From CAWARU01 sp963805795 (GTDB lineage Bacteria; Pseudomonadota; Gammaproteobacteria; UBA6186; Azoamicaceae), in contig CAWDVG010000001.1 in NCBI GenBank assembly GCA_963805795.1, positions 1,426,001 to 1,490,000 on the forward strand: DNA of 64,000 nt. The letters run 5' to 3'. This document shows positions 1 through 10,108 of the stretch, piece after piece. The position numbers and the translations under genes are program-made. The notes below the pieces were generated by a model. That model had not been told where the DNA came from. It worked only from the letters and a program-made list of their open reading frames with translations, and ran no database searches. Each line of letters starts with the position of its first letter. Position 1 is the stretch's first letter.

Positions 1-457
1 TTTTACCATCTTTATTCCTAATATTAGCCATTTCGTTGACAATTGTCAACACTTACCCTGCATATTATTTATCACTTGATGTTACACATATTATCAAATA
101 TAATTTTTTCTTAGGATCGGTAAAATAACTCAATAAATCGAACCCCCTTATCGTTTTTTTAAATATTTATTAGCTTATATGAGATGCCGGCATTTTTGAC
201 CAGGTCAAAAAAAATGAATAGATTCATGCACATATATTTGAACAAATAGAGTGTTTGCTATCTAGATATTTATAACTACTGTATATTCATTCAAAAGTTG
301 GCCACCTATACCATATCTATAGGTGGCCAACTTTTGATTGAGTAAATTATCATCATGAGTAGCGATGAAGAGATGAAGAAAAGAAATTCTTTCGAGAATT
401 TTTATTTCTAAAAAAGAAGAATTCATGATAAACCGTCAAATAAATCTTTAAACTTAT
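1..457. other. Intergenic stretch without a gene
   Basis: This AT-rich stretch contains no convincing reading frame. Its only clear structure is the hairpin at 291-337, annotated separately. It lies downstream of the leftward nfeD-like gene, so part of it is probably 3' untranslated sequence of that operon. Confidence 0.6.
291..337. repeat. Perfect 20-bp inverted repeat with 7-nt loop
   Basis: Positions 291-310 and 318-337 are exact reverse complements with a 7-base loop. The stem core is AAGTTGGCCACCTATA. It lies about 120 bp past the stop codon of the leftward nfeD-like gene, so it could terminate that operon. However, a 20-bp stem is longer than most intrinsic terminators and the flanking T runs are short. 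A dispersed palindromic repeat is an equally good reading. Confidence 0.6.
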
Positions 458-913
458 CTATTCTCTTGCTTCCACCTTTAACATGACTCCATCCACCGCA
501 ATGACTTGAACTTTTGATCCATTTTTTAAATCACTGCCTGTGACTGGCCATACAGAATCACCTATTTTAACCTTACCAACGCCATTTGAGATCGGCTCTA
601 CCAAGGTAAATATTTTTCCAATAAATTTTTCTGTGCCCAGGTTCAAAATGGACTGATTTTTCTTAGGATGCTTTTTTAAGTATTGTCCCCATAAGGTAAT
701 ACTTGCAACAGCAATAAAAGAAAAAATGAACCACTGTACCTGCCAAGTAATGGCAGGTAACAACCATTGTAGAATACCAACAATGAATGAAGACATGGCA
801 ATCCAGAGTAAGAAAAAATTACTACCCATCATAAGTTCGATAATGCTTAACAACATGGCCATGGCGAACCATAGCCAATAATTAGACGTTATGGATTGGA
901 TTAATTCAATCAT
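458..913 (-). CDS. NfeD-like membrane protein (partner of the SPFH protein)
   Basis: This 151-residue protein has two or three closely spaced membrane segments in residues 10-80. A soluble C-terminal domain of about 60 residues follows, fitting the small OB-fold of NfeD-like proteins such as E. coli YbbK. Its start codon overlaps the stop codon of the upstream qmcA-like gene in an ATGA (910-913), so the two are translationally coupled. Short NfeD proteins are usually encoded beside stomatin/SPFH genes and are thought to work with them in membrane microdomains. It is too short for the long NfeD class with a serine-protease domain. The family call rests on length, topology and pairing. Confidence 0.8.
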   Translation of the reverse strand: MIELIQSITSNYWLWFAMAMLLSIIELMMGSNFFLLWIAMSSFIVGILQWLLPAITWQVQWFIFSFIAVASITLWGQYLKKHPKKNQSILNLGTEKFIGKIFTLVEPISNGVGKVKIGDSVWPVTGSDLKNGSKVQVIAVDGVMLKVEARE

Positions 914-1902
914 ACAAAAGACTCCGAAAGCTTGCTTGCAGTTTTGCTGCTGGCAGCTGCTGCTTTAGAAATGGTTTGATCAGTGTTGGCTTTTTGATTA
1001 AAAACCTCTTTGGCGATTTCACCAATCCCCGCGAGAGATCCTAATAATTGAGTAGACTCCATAGGCAACATAAGGATTTTTTGATTATTGGAACCGGCTA
1101 TTTTACCAAGCGCATCAATATATTTTTGCGCCACAAAGTAATTGACTGCTTGAATATTACCAGAGGAAATGGCTTTTGAAACCATTTCAGTCGCAAGTGC
1201 TTCTGCTTGTCCTTGACGTTCACGTGCTTCTGCTTCTAAGAAGGCAGCTTGTCTTCGGCCCTCAGCATCTAATATTCTTGCGCTTTTTTCACCTTCGGCT
1301 CGCAGCACTTGTGCTTGTCTGACACCTTCTGCTTCTAAAACAGTGGCACGCTTTTCTCGTTCTGCTTTCATTTGCGCTGTCATGGCTTCTATGAGATCTC
1401 GGGGAGGCGCAATATCCTTAATTTCGATACGCGTTACTTTAGCACCCCAGGGAGCAGTGGCTTCATCAATGACTAATAATAATTTGGAATTGATGTGATC
1501 TCGTTGCGATAGCATTTCGTCTAAATCTAAAGAACCTAAGACCGTTCGAATATTGGTAAGGGTTAAATTTTGAATGGCTTTCACTAAATTACTAACTTCA
1601 TAGGAAGCCTTTGCACAATCAATCACTTGAAAAAATACAACCGCATCAACCCGTACCATCGCATTATCTTTACTGATAACTTCTTGAGGGGGAATGTCTA
1701 AAACTTGTTCCATCATCTCCAATTTAGCATCAATCTTATCGATAAATGGGACAATGATAGAAAGCCCTGGACTTAAAGTATGGGTGTAACGACCAAAACG
1801 AACCACTGTCCATTGAAAGCCTTGCGGTACCTGCTTTACAGCCATTAATACAATAATGACTGCTAATAGTGCGAATAAGCCAATGACAATTTCTACTTGC
1901 AT
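910..1902 (-). CDS. SPFH/Band 7 (stomatin, QmcA-like) membrane protein
   Basis: This 330-residue protein has one N-terminal membrane anchor (about residues 4-21). A Band 7 domain follows with the typical PQGFQWTVVRFGRY entry and PPRDLIEAMTAQM segment. A charged helical region rich in AEGEK and EARERQGQAEA repeats then leads into a hydrophobic C-terminal part. Such proteins form large membrane-bound oligomers and act as scaffolds or modulate proteases such as FtsH. It is first in a two-gene operon with the NfeD-like gene. A GGAGA-type ribosome site precedes the chosen ATG. HflK/HflC are less likely because only one SPFH gene is present and it is paired with an NfeD-like gene. Confidence 0.87.
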   Translation of the reverse strand: MQVEIVIGLFALLAVIIVLMAVKQVPQGFQWTVVRFGRYTHTLSPGLSIIVPFIDKIDAKLEMMEQVLDIPPQEVISKDNAMVRVDAVVFFQVIDCAKASYEVSNLVKAIQNLTLTNIRTVLGSLDLDEMLSQRDHINSKLLLVIDEATAPWGAKVTRIEIKDIAPPRDLIEAMTAQMKAEREKRATVLEAEGVRQAQVLRAEGEKSARILDAEGRRQAAFLEAEARERQGQAEALATEMVSKAISSGNIQAVNYFVAQKYIDALGKIAGSNNQKILMLPMESTQLLGSLAGIGEIAKEVFNQKANTDQTISKAAAASSKTASKLSESFV

Positions 1903-2214
1903 ATGAAGGTCTCCAAATAATAATAAAATCTCAATGTGAATCGAAAAAGGATGCTTTATGCTATCATATTTTAAGAATCTTGTATCTAGTAGTCCCAGAT
2001 TTTTCGCAAAATATTTTAATTGCTTGTATATTATGTTTAATGTTGTTTTGGATAATGTGATACTGAAATGAATGTCATCCGTACAACTTAAAATATAACC
2101 CTTTTTAATTTGTTATTGCGATGCCCTGCTGTTTATGATATTAAAATAACCTAACATTAAAGCATAACAAAAAATAAAATTTTATAGCTAACTTACATAA
2201 ATCTGGAGTTTATT
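1903..2214. other. Divergent intergenic region
   Basis: This 312-bp AT-rich region separates the leftward qmcA operon from the rightward 986-codon gene and must hold promoters for both. I could not pick a convincing -35/-10 pair by eye. No RNA gene or repeat is visible. A CTGGAG ribosome-binding sequence lies just before the ATG at 2215. Confidence 0.5.
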
Positions 2215-5175
2215 ATGGCCCTTCCTACTCATATTGTTGCATCGGCTACTGCCTCAACGGTTCAAGGTTTAGTAAAAGAAGAATCCGACAAAGATTCACT
2301 CGATTCCCCTATACCAGCGGGTTGGGAGTTGGCGTCAGGTGATATTGTTAATATAAAGCAATTATTACAGGATCCGAAAAGTAAGGCTGAGTTGGTATTC
2401 CGCAAAAAAATTGTACAGGAAGCAGTTATTCCGCCAGCAGCTGCAGCTCCTGCTGCAGTAGCAATAGGAGCAGCAGGTGTTTCGCAAAATCCGGCCGCTG
2501 ATATTGCTAAAAGCAATCAGGACAAAGAACTTCTAGACAATAAAAAAGCAAATGAACAAGTTAAAAAACCGCAGAAGAGTATAAATCTTCAAGAGGTTCG
2601 TATTCACCGTATTCCAGAAATTAGAGGGAATCAGCAAACTGGCTGTTATCCCATCACCTTAACTCTAATAGACAAAGAAGGATTGCCCTACTATCTACAT
2701 CCTCTTTCATTATTTGAAGATTCTGACATTATGAATGAAACAGACAACCCAGATTTATTACCTTGTGCAAATACAAAATGGACCCGTTACTATAGTGAAC
2801 TAGACAATCAGACTTTTGCTAAAGGTTGGTCTTTTTGGATTGGACTATTGCGACCTTATATGAAAACAGTTTATTTTCATCTCTTGGTTGAAACAGGTTG
2901 CTTTACGCAAGTAGAAGCGGATTATTTTTCCAAATTCATTGATGCCAAAACATTATCTAAAGAGGAAAATGATATCCGTCAAGAGATTATGGACATTATA
3001 AATGCGGGAACATCAACCCGATATGATGAATGTATTACGTTGGCAAAAAAATTACATGTCGATGCTATAGCCGAATCTAAAAAATTTCAACGACTCAATG
3101 GACGAAAGTATAAAGACAATGATCCACATAGCGAATCCTATACTGATTTTTTTCTGGACGATCAGGAAATGCTATATCTTTTAGGTTTAGCCTTCGAGAA
3201 GATATCTCCACACCATGCATTACAAGCATTTTCTGCTCTCACTCAAAATTCACTACTATATGACGCAGCTCAAGATCGTCTTGCCAATCTTTATTTTATC
3301 TTACTAAAGAAGGATGCTGACGCTGATTCGAAAACTTTCAGAGATACACCTGAAAGAAGAGCTTTGCGAGCTAAAGGTCTTCTAAGCATGGAAGATCTCT
3401 TGCAAGCTGAAAATATCAAGTTATTCTATTCTTACTTAGATTTACAATGTGGGTTTCATCCATTAACAAATAATCGTTTGTTTGGAGATTTAAACTCCAT
3501 TTTTGGCGAAGAATCTCGTCTCTGGCAGCCTAATGAAAGATTATCAAACATGTTAGAACCTTTGTTTAGAATGGTGGACTATATTCATGAAAATAATGAG
3601 ATCAATTTAAAAGAGCAGAATGCAAAACTAATAGATAGTCAAGTTAAACATAAACAAGAAAATCTGGGCCTTTCAGTTAGTAGTGGGGGTAGCTCTTCTG
3701 GTGCGGGTAGTGCTGCTGTTAGTTATGCCAGCGCAGCGAATACGATTGGGACTGTGACCCGATCCGACTCAAGGCAATCTAACATAGCCTCATCTAACGA
3801 GGGCACAGTAAAAACTTCTTGGATAATTCAGGAAGATGAAGAACCTTCAGACAATATGAAAAGATCGAAAGACGAATTAGAGGCTCTTTTGCCAGCAGGT
3901 TGGACTTGGGCTTCAGGAAATCTGACAGCTTTATTAGAAAATGAAAATAGTCAAGAAATCATCACCTTTAAGAGAAAAGATGTGGCTCTGGAAAACCAAG
4001 TTGCCATTCATCAGAATCAAGAAAAACCCATTAAAGCATTTGAAATTAGAATGATGAGAACCAAGAATCGCGGTGATGGTTATTCCATTTCACTTGCTTT
4101 GTTTACGCATGCTTGGGGTCGATTTACAGGATTAGCATTAGGGAAATATGATTTTCCAGCTTCTCTTATTGAAGCCATTTTTTCTATAAAATATGCTAAT
4201 CAAAATGAAGTATATGCTTATTCTATTTATCATATCAACGGTTTACAAATGAGAATGGAGTTGGTCCCTAAATACCTTACTGATATTTGGAAGATGGAAC
4301 TTATAAAAAAAGGAGTTTGGACAGAACAAGAAGCTGAATTTTTTATGAGCTTATGTCCGAAATTGAAAAAGACATCAGAAGAAATAAAGTTGCGAAAAGA
4401 AATAAAAGCATACTTAGATAAGAAGGATTATGATCAAGCTATAGCTAAGGCACAAGCTTTACATACGCTCGGCTTAAAAAATAATCATGAATTAGTTTGG
4501 CGTGAGTATCTCGACTCAGAATCAATGTATTTGGCAATGGAAGACTGTGGATATTGGTTGGGCTTATGCTTATTGACGATCTCTCCTTATCATGCCTATA
4601 AATCCTTTGCTCTTATCACTCATAATTCGCCCCGATATCCGGAAGCACAACAATATATGCTAGTGCTTGCAAAAAAGCTTGCCGCTATAGCTGGAGATAA
4701 GAAAGAACAAAGGGAGTATCTTAAGGAAGCAGTTAAACATTGTCTTTACACTTATGCTATGAATGAGATATCACAACCTGAATTCAATCAATTAATAAGC
4801 GAACTTTCTGGCTTGACTGACATGGAGTATCACTTGCTCTCAAAATCCACTCCTGAATTTGATAATTTATATAGCGATTCAGCTCATCATGACGTCATAT
4901 TAACATGGAAATTTTTGATTTTAACTATGTTGGGCTTATCAGAAAAGATATATGAATTGAATGCTAGACGAAATAATACGAATGTCATAGCTTTGAATGC
5001 AGGCGCCAAGCCCATATTGATTTCACTAGAAGCCATTGCCGCTGTAGGATCTATGTCGCCGCCTACGGCTACTGCCGCCCCCGCGGTTGCGATGGCTCCA
5101 GTTGTTGCGGCTGCGACATCCGCTGCTGTTCTAGCTGCAACGACTTCACCCCCGTCATCAGGGTATACGCTGTAA
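2215..5175 (+). CDS. Unknown protein with two tandem copies of a novel domain
   Basis: I do not recognise this 986-residue protein. It consists of two related halves. Repeat 1 begins with PAGWELASGD at residue 34 and repeat 2 with PAGWTWASGN at residue 560. Later matching segments include LGLAFEKISPHHALQAFSALT versus LGLCLLTISPYHAYKSFALIT, and EIMDIINAG...ITLAKKLH versus EIKAYLDKKDYDQAIAKAQALH. These helical parts resemble TPR-like folds. Ala-, Ser- and Gly-rich low-complexity linkers lie after residue 70, near residues 490-530 and at the C-terminus. There is no signal peptide or membrane segment. Its composition resembles the other giant proteins in the window, so a secreted effector is possible but unproven. 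The stop lies only 10 bp from the convergent ABC exporter gene. Confidence 0.85.
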   Translation: MALPTHIVASATASTVQGLVKEESDKDSLDSPIPAGWELASGDIVNIKQLLQDPKSKAELVFRKKIVQEAVIPPAAAAPAAVAIGAAGVSQNPAADIAKSNQDKELLDNKKANEQVKKPQKSINLQEVRIHRIPEIRGNQQTGCYPITLTLIDKEGLPYYLHPLSLFEDSDIMNETDNPDLLPCANTKWTRYYSELDNQTFAKGWSFWIGLLRPYMKTVYFHLLVETGCFTQVEADYFSKFIDAKTLSKEENDIRQEIMDIINAGTSTRYDECITLAKKLHVDAIAESKKFQRLNGRKYKDNDPHSESYTDFFLDDQEMLYLLGLAFEKISPHHALQAFSALTQNSLLYDAAQDRLANLYFILLKKDADADSKTFRDTPERRALRAKGLLSMEDLLQAENIKLFYSYLDLQCGFHPLTNNRLFGDLNSIFGEESRLWQPNERLSNMLEPLFRMVDYIHENNEINLKEQNAKLIDSQVKHKQENLGLSVSSGGSSSGAGSAAVSYASAANTIGTVTRSDSRQSNIASSNEGTVKTSWIIQEDEEPSDNMKRSKDELEALLPAGWTWASGNLTALLENENSQEIITFKRKDVALENQVAIHQNQEKPIKAFEIRMMRTKNRGDGYSISLALFTHAWGRFTGLALGKYDFPASLIEAIFSIKYANQNEVYAYSIYHINGLQMRMELVPKYLTDIWKMELIKKGVWTEQEAEFFMSLCPKLKKTSEEIKLRKEIKAYLDKKDYDQAIAKAQALHTLGLKNNHELVWREYLDSESMYLAMEDCGYWLGLCLLTISPYHAYKSFALITHNSPRYPEAQQYMLVLAKKLAAIAGDKKEQREYLKEAVKHCLYTYAMNEISQPEFNQLISELSGLTDMEYHLLSKSTPEFDNLYSDSAHHDVILTWKFLILTMLGLSEKIYELNARRNNTNVIALNAGAKPILISLEAIAAVGSMSPPTATAAPAVAMAPVVAAATSAAVLAATTSPPSSGYTL

Positions 5176-5185
5176 ATAGTTACGA

Positions 5186-6992
5186 TTATTCTTGTGCATC
5201 AGGCAAGAAGCCACCTGCTTGCATACTCCAAAGTAATGCATAATGCCCCTTTAACGCTAAGAGAGTATTATGCGTACCCTCTTCAACAATTTGGCCATCC
5301 TTAAAGACTAATATTCTATCCATCCCCGCCAAAGTTGAAAGTCGGTGTGCAATGACGATAGAGGTACGATGTTTGGTTAATGCCTTTAAGGCTTCTTGAA
5401 TATATTTTTCTGTCATGGAATCTAAAGAGCTGGTAGCTTCATCTAAAATTAGAATGGGTGCATCCTTGAGAATGGCGCGAGCAATGGCAATACGCTGTCT
5501 TTGACCGCCCGACAGTTTGATGCCACGTTCTCCCACCATGGTTTGATAACCTTCTTCTAAATTTTGAATAAATTCATGGCAATGTGCATGTTTAGATGCT
5601 GCAATCACTTCCTCATCAGTTGCATCTAAACGCCCATAACGAATATTGTCCATTAATGTTCGATGGAAAAGGGAAGGATCTTGAGGAATCAAAGCAATTT
5701 GACTTCGAAGCGAACTTTGAGTGACCTCTGCAATATTTTGTCCATCGATTAATATCTGACCGCTAATCGGATCAAAAGAATCGCATTATCAAGTTCACAA
5801 AAGTTGTTTTGCCAGAACCAGAAAAACCAACCAAACCTACTTTTTCACCTGCCTTAATAGTCACTTTCTTATCTTTAAAAAGATTGCGACCTGCAATATA
5901 ATGAAAGGTAATATTGTCAAATACTATCTTTCCCTTATCTATGATAATATCCTTAGCTGTTTTGATATCCGTTATTTCATGCGGTGTTGTAATTAACTGC
6001 ATTGCTTCCTTTATTTTACCCATTTCATTAAAATAATTAATTAAATTCATCCCCATATACCAGGCCAAACCAATTAATGTTAACGAAGAGAAGACTAGGG
6101 CGAGTTCACCTAAACTGATGAATTCTTTTTGAAATGCCCATACTCCTAATAATATCATGCCGGAAAAAAATAACAGTGACAGCGCCCCTAAACAAAGTTG
6201 CATAAGAGCATTGTAATTTAATAATTGATAATTTTTACGTGCTTCCGTGGCTTGAAATTTTGAGTTGTAACGCATTTCATAAGGCTTGCGACTAAACAAT
6301 CTGACATTAATAATATTGGTTATGGTATCCATCAGTTTGCCGTTTAATGCTGTCAGCGCCAAAGAATGTTCCTCAGAATACACAATGCATTTTCTTGTAA
6401 ACCAAAAAGTTATCCCAAAATGTACTAAAAACCAGGAAAAACTAATAATGCCAAAAATAGGTTTGGCCTTATATAAAATGACTGAGTTAATACAAAAAGC
6501 TAAAATCACCGGGAAAAATATCGTAAGACAAAGAATGATAATTTGTGTCATGGCTTCTGGAACACGTGAAATCCGGCTGCCAATAGTACCAGCAAACTGA
6601 TCTGAAAAATAACGATGTGAGTGATCAAGGGTATACTCTAAAAAACGCATTCGAATGGCTGCTTGAAATTTAGGTAATACCCTAGCAGCCACAAAATCAT
6701 ATATTCGAAAACCAATATCAATTAGGACCCAAATTGCAATTAAAGCAAATAAAGTAAAACCTAGTCCTTCAAAAATATTTTCACGCTGCGTGGCAAATTT
6801 AGCTGATTTATCTATAACCATCTGAATAAATAATGGAAACAGAGACGATTGAAACCCCCATCCTAAGGCACCCAGCAACATCCATAAAAAACCATGCCAA
6901 TGGGGCTTCATAAAATGCCAGAAAAGACCAGGCAGTCTCTGAGGTAATTGAATTGCTCTTTGCTTAGAAGTAGATGCCATATTATTTACCAA
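5186..6992 (-). pseudogene. ABC exporter (membrane domain plus ATPase), single-base frameshift
   Basis: This is a type I ABC exporter half-transporter of the MsbA-like class, about 600 residues if intact. The N-terminal frame (from 6992) has six membrane segments and reaches Walker A GFSGSGKTT, then stops just after MRFF near 5772. Dropping one base from the TTTT run (5774-5777 on the plus strand) lets translation continue as DPISGQ and on into the second frame. That frame holds signature LSGGQRQRIAIARA, Walker B ILILDEATSSLDS and the H-loop IVIAHRLST. All catalytic motifs survive, so the lesion is recent, a sequencing error, or recoding. Family members export lipids, peptides or drugs; the substrate here cannot be told. 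It is flanked by proS upstream on the same strand. Confidence 0.85.
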
Positions 6993-7212
6993 TTAAGCTA
7001 TATAACTATAAAATAGTTTAAAAATAGATTGGACAATAACTATACAGGTGAAATAAAAAAATATTTGCATGAGTGTTAACCCAATGTTTTGGGGTAGTAA
7101 TCATACTACATTCCCAACTTAATTGGCAATAGTTATTAATACTGTATAAAAAAACAGAAAAAAAATATACCTAATACTTAAATTACTATTGCTAAAAGAA
7201 TATTAAATGATG

Positions 7213-8976
7213 CTACAGCAGGGAGTTTGAGGATTTATCAGTAATACCCTCATCATGTTTACTGGCAGCAACTGTTTTTTTTAAAAAACTCAACAGTTGA
7301 TCAACCGGAATAGTACTTACAGCATTATCCGTTCTAGCTTTATATTCCACGGTATTGTCTGCCAATCCTTTTTCACCAATCACAATTCGATGAGGAATGC
7401 CGATCAATTCAGCATCAGCAAACATAACACCGGGTCGTTCATTACGATCATCCAATAGAACTTCAACACGAGCATCATTCAATTCGCGATACAGTTTTTC
7501 AGCGACTTCTTTTACAACAGGAGATTTATGCATACCAATCGGGATTAAAGCCACTTGGAAGGGAGCCATAGCGCTTGGCCAAATAATGCCTTTATCATCA
7601 TGATTTTGCTCTATGGCAGCGGCAACAATTCGAGATACCCCAATACCATAACAGCCCATAGATAAAACGCGCGTTTTACCTGCCTCATCAAGAACAGTGG
7701 CATTCATGGCTTGACTATATTTTTCCCCTAATTGAAAAATATGTCCCACTTCAATACCGCGTGCAAAATTTAACTTACCATGACCATCCGGACTTTCATC
7801 TCCTTCCGTGACTTTTCTGATATCCATCCAAATCGGTTCCTCACAATCTCTGCCCCAATTAAAGCCGATATAGTGTGTATCTTCCTGATTCGCACCGCAA
7901 AGAAAATCCACCATATGAGCTACCGCATGATCTGCAATTAAAGGGACATTAAGACCCTTAGGCCCCACAAAACCAGGACCACAGTGTGCAATTTTTTCTA
8001 ATTCTTCTGGCGGATACATCATCAATGGGCTCGCGACCAAGGGATGTTTTTCAGCTTTGATAGGATTTAATTCGTGATCACCTCTTACTAGCAAGGCAAC
8101 AACGGGATGTTCTATTTGTTTACCATGCACTAATAAAGTTTTCAGTATTTGACGAGGTTCTATTCCTAAGTGTTGTGCTTGGCCTTCGACTGTTTTAATG
8201 CCTGGTGTTTTTGCAAAAGCTAAGGTGGCTCCTGCCCTTGGTTTAGGCGTTTTTGGGGGAAGTGCTACTGCTTGTTCCACATTGGCTGCATAATCACTTT
8301 CATTACTGAATGCAATTAAATCTTCCCCACTATCCGCTAAAACATGAAACTCATGAGATGCGCTGCCACCAATACTGCCGGTATCGGCTAGCACGGCACG
8401 GAATTTAAGACCTAAGCGCGTAAAAATACGGGTGTAGGCTTTAAACATTTGTTGATAAGATTCTTGTAAGGATTGAGCATCAAAGTTAAATGAATAGGCA
8501 TCCTTCATGATAAATTCACGCGCACGCATCACTCCAAAACGGGGGCGGGTTTCGTCGCGAAATTTAATTTGAATTTGATAGAGCGTGATAGGTAATTGTT
8601 TGTAACTTTTAATGTCTCGGCGCGCTAAATCCGTCACGACTTCTTCATGCGTTGGCCCTAAACAAAAGTCTCGTTTATGACGATCTTTAAATTTTAAAAG
8701 GGCGGGACCAAATTGGTCCCAACGTTCAGTTTCAAGCCAAAGTTCAGAAGGTTGTACCACTGGCATGAGAATTTCTTGTGCCTGAATGTTATTCATTTCT
8801 TCCCGCACAATAGCCTCTACCTTGCGTAGCACGCGAAGACCTAGGGGTAACCAGGTATATAAACCAGAGGCAGACTTTCGAATAAGCCCAGCCCTAAACA
8901 TCAGTTTATGGCTGATAATTTCAGCATCATTAGGTGATTCTTTAAGAGTGCTTAAGAAAAATTGGGATAGTCGCAT
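7213..8976 (-). CDS. Prolyl-tRNA synthetase
   Basis: This 587-residue class II aminoacyl-tRNA synthetase charges tRNA-Pro with proline in the cytoplasm. Motif 1 lies in GLYTWLPLGLRVLRKVE, motif 2 in RDETRPRFGVMRAREF, and motif 3 in GIGVSRIVAAAIEQ. The roughly 180-residue editing insertion between motifs 2 and 3 (about 225-400) marks the bacterial long form, which hydrolyses Ala-tRNA-Pro. An anticodon-binding domain follows from about residue 480. The length is close to the usual 570-590. The start MRLSQFFLSTLKE is standard for the family. The upstream region 8977-9241 is divergent to the next gene. Confidence 0.97.
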   Translation of the reverse strand: MRLSQFFLSTLKESPNDAEIISHKLMFRAGLIRKSASGLYTWLPLGLRVLRKVEAIVREEMNNIQAQEILMPVVQPSELWLETERWDQFGPALLKFKDRHKRDFCLGPTHEEVVTDLARRDIKSYKQLPITLYQIQIKFRDETRPRFGVMRAREFIMKDAYSFNFDAQSLQESYQQMFKAYTRIFTRLGLKFRAVLADTGSIGGSASHEFHVLADSGEDLIAFSNESDYAANVEQAVALPPKTPKPRAGATLAFAKTPGIKTVEGQAQHLGIEPRQILKTLLVHGKQIEHPVVALLVRGDHELNPIKAEKHPLVASPLMMYPPEELEKIAHCGPGFVGPKGLNVPLIADHAVAHMVDFLCGANQEDTHYIGFNWGRDCEEPIWMDIRKVTEGDESPDGHGKLNFARGIEVGHIFQLGEKYSQAMNATVLDEAGKTRVLSMGCYGIGVSRIVAAAIEQNHDDKGIIWPSAMAPFQVALIPIGMHKSPVVKEVAEKLYRELNDARVEVLLDDRNERPGVMFADAELIGIPHRIVIGEKGLADNTVEYKARTDNAVSTIPVDQLLSFLKKTVAASKHDEGITDKSSNSLL

Positions 8977-9241
8977 AGTATTTCAAGAAGTCCTATAATG
9001 TGAAAGTATCTTAGTTAAATTATATCCATCGCGAAAGAATTCGTAAGGGGTGTTTTGATTGCCGGCTCACACAATGCCCATTCGCTTTGAATATAAACAG
9101 TGTAGGGACGATTTTATGCTACCTTTTGAAACATTTCAATTGGCTTAAACCAAAGATACACTAAGAGATGCTGTATAGGATAATGGGATAGATTAGCATG
9201 TTCAGAAAACAATCTGAATAAACAACGAGGGGATGTGAAAC

Positions 9242-9793
9242 ATGAAGGAATACTTTAGCCACGCAGCTTATAACCGTTGGTATCGTCAATATCAAATCAA
9301 TTTAAGTCAAATCCGCACGCAATTTGATGCCCTAAGATTGCCCGTAGAAACCATTCCATTTCCAGAACATACACGGTTTCTGTTAGAGTCGGAAATTGAT
9401 GAAATTGATATTCAAGTAGAAAAAATCTTTCCCAGAAACTTTATGTTAGATGGCAGGCCTCTAGTAACAAGTGAAGTATTTGTTGAAAATTGTAAACTGA
9501 TAGCCAACTTTTTCTTGCGACTTTTTAGAAGTTCTTTTTCTTTTGAAAGTATTTATGCAAAAGAAAAACGAAGTGTTTTAAGAAGATATCATGAATCTAA
9601 TATTAAAGGAAAACTATCTAATTTAAGACGACATATTGATGAAGCGATCATGGCCCAAATGAAAACCTTCTCTGGGGCCACTGCTGCATCGTCAAATACA
9701 TCGCATCCACAACATGGTATGGCGGAAGGAAATAAGGAAAAAGATGCCGAAGCCGGTAACGCAACAACGGACAAAAAAGAAGCTGCAATGTGA
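9242..9793 (+). CDS. Hypothetical protein, 183 residues
   Basis: I do not recognise this protein. A GAGGGGATG-type ribosome site precedes the ATG, which supports translation. Residues 1-140 are hydrophilic and helix-rich with many aromatic residues. The last 40 residues are low-complexity (Ala, Thr, Lys, Glu), like the tails of the large effector-like proteins elsewhere in the window. No signal peptide or membrane segment is visible. It is followed directly by a transposase remnant, so it lies at the edge of a rearranged zone. Confidence 0.6.
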   Translation: MKEYFSHAAYNRWYRQYQINLSQIRTQFDALRLPVETIPFPEHTRFLLESEIDEIDIQVEKIFPRNFMLDGRPLVTSEVFVENCKLIANFFLRLFRSSFSFESIYAKEKRSVLRRYHESNIKGKLSNLRRHIDEAIMAQMKTFSGATAASSNTSHPQHGMAEGNKEKDAEAGNATTDKKEAAM

Positions 9794-9886
9794 ATGATAG
9801 AGTCATCTTTCCCGCTTGAGTTCTGACTGATGTTATAGAAGCCTCTAACAGCAGCCTCATATGATCCTTTCTTAATTTCAGTCATA

Positions 9887-10108
9887 ATGGATATTAGTTT
9901 TTTACCTTCTAGCCGACAATGGAACGCAAAAGAATACATGGAACGAACACGATTGCATTGGTCAATCGAAAATAATTTACATTGGGTACTTGATGTACAA
10001 TTTAAGGAAGATGATTGTTTGATAAGAAAAAATAATGCGGCAGAAAACATGGCTGCGGTAAGAAAGATGGCCATTAAGCTGAATTTCAGAAATTTGTTTA
10101 GGGCCTGA
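9887..10108 (+). pseudogene. ISAs1-family transposase, C-terminal remnant
   Basis: About 70 codons encode the conserved C-terminal DDE region of ISAs1-type transposases. The visible signature is RLHWSIENNLHWVLDV, then F.ED.C..RK.NAAENMA..RK.A, including the catalytic glutamate context of the family. The usual 370-residue protein is missing at both ends. The upstream part is absent and the 3' end runs into the truncated AAA ATPase gene on the opposite strand. It is a dead insertion-sequence fragment, and probably marks the event that cut the ATPase gene. Confidence 0.8.

Noticed and set aside
6286..6600. 104-codon plus-strand frame inside the ABC exporter
   Set aside because: It is antisense to the membrane domain of the exporter; the signal-peptide look comes from mirrored hydrophobic codons.
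9589..10074. 161-codon minus-strand frame
   Set aside because: It runs antisense through the 183-residue gene and the transposase remnant; no family resemblance.
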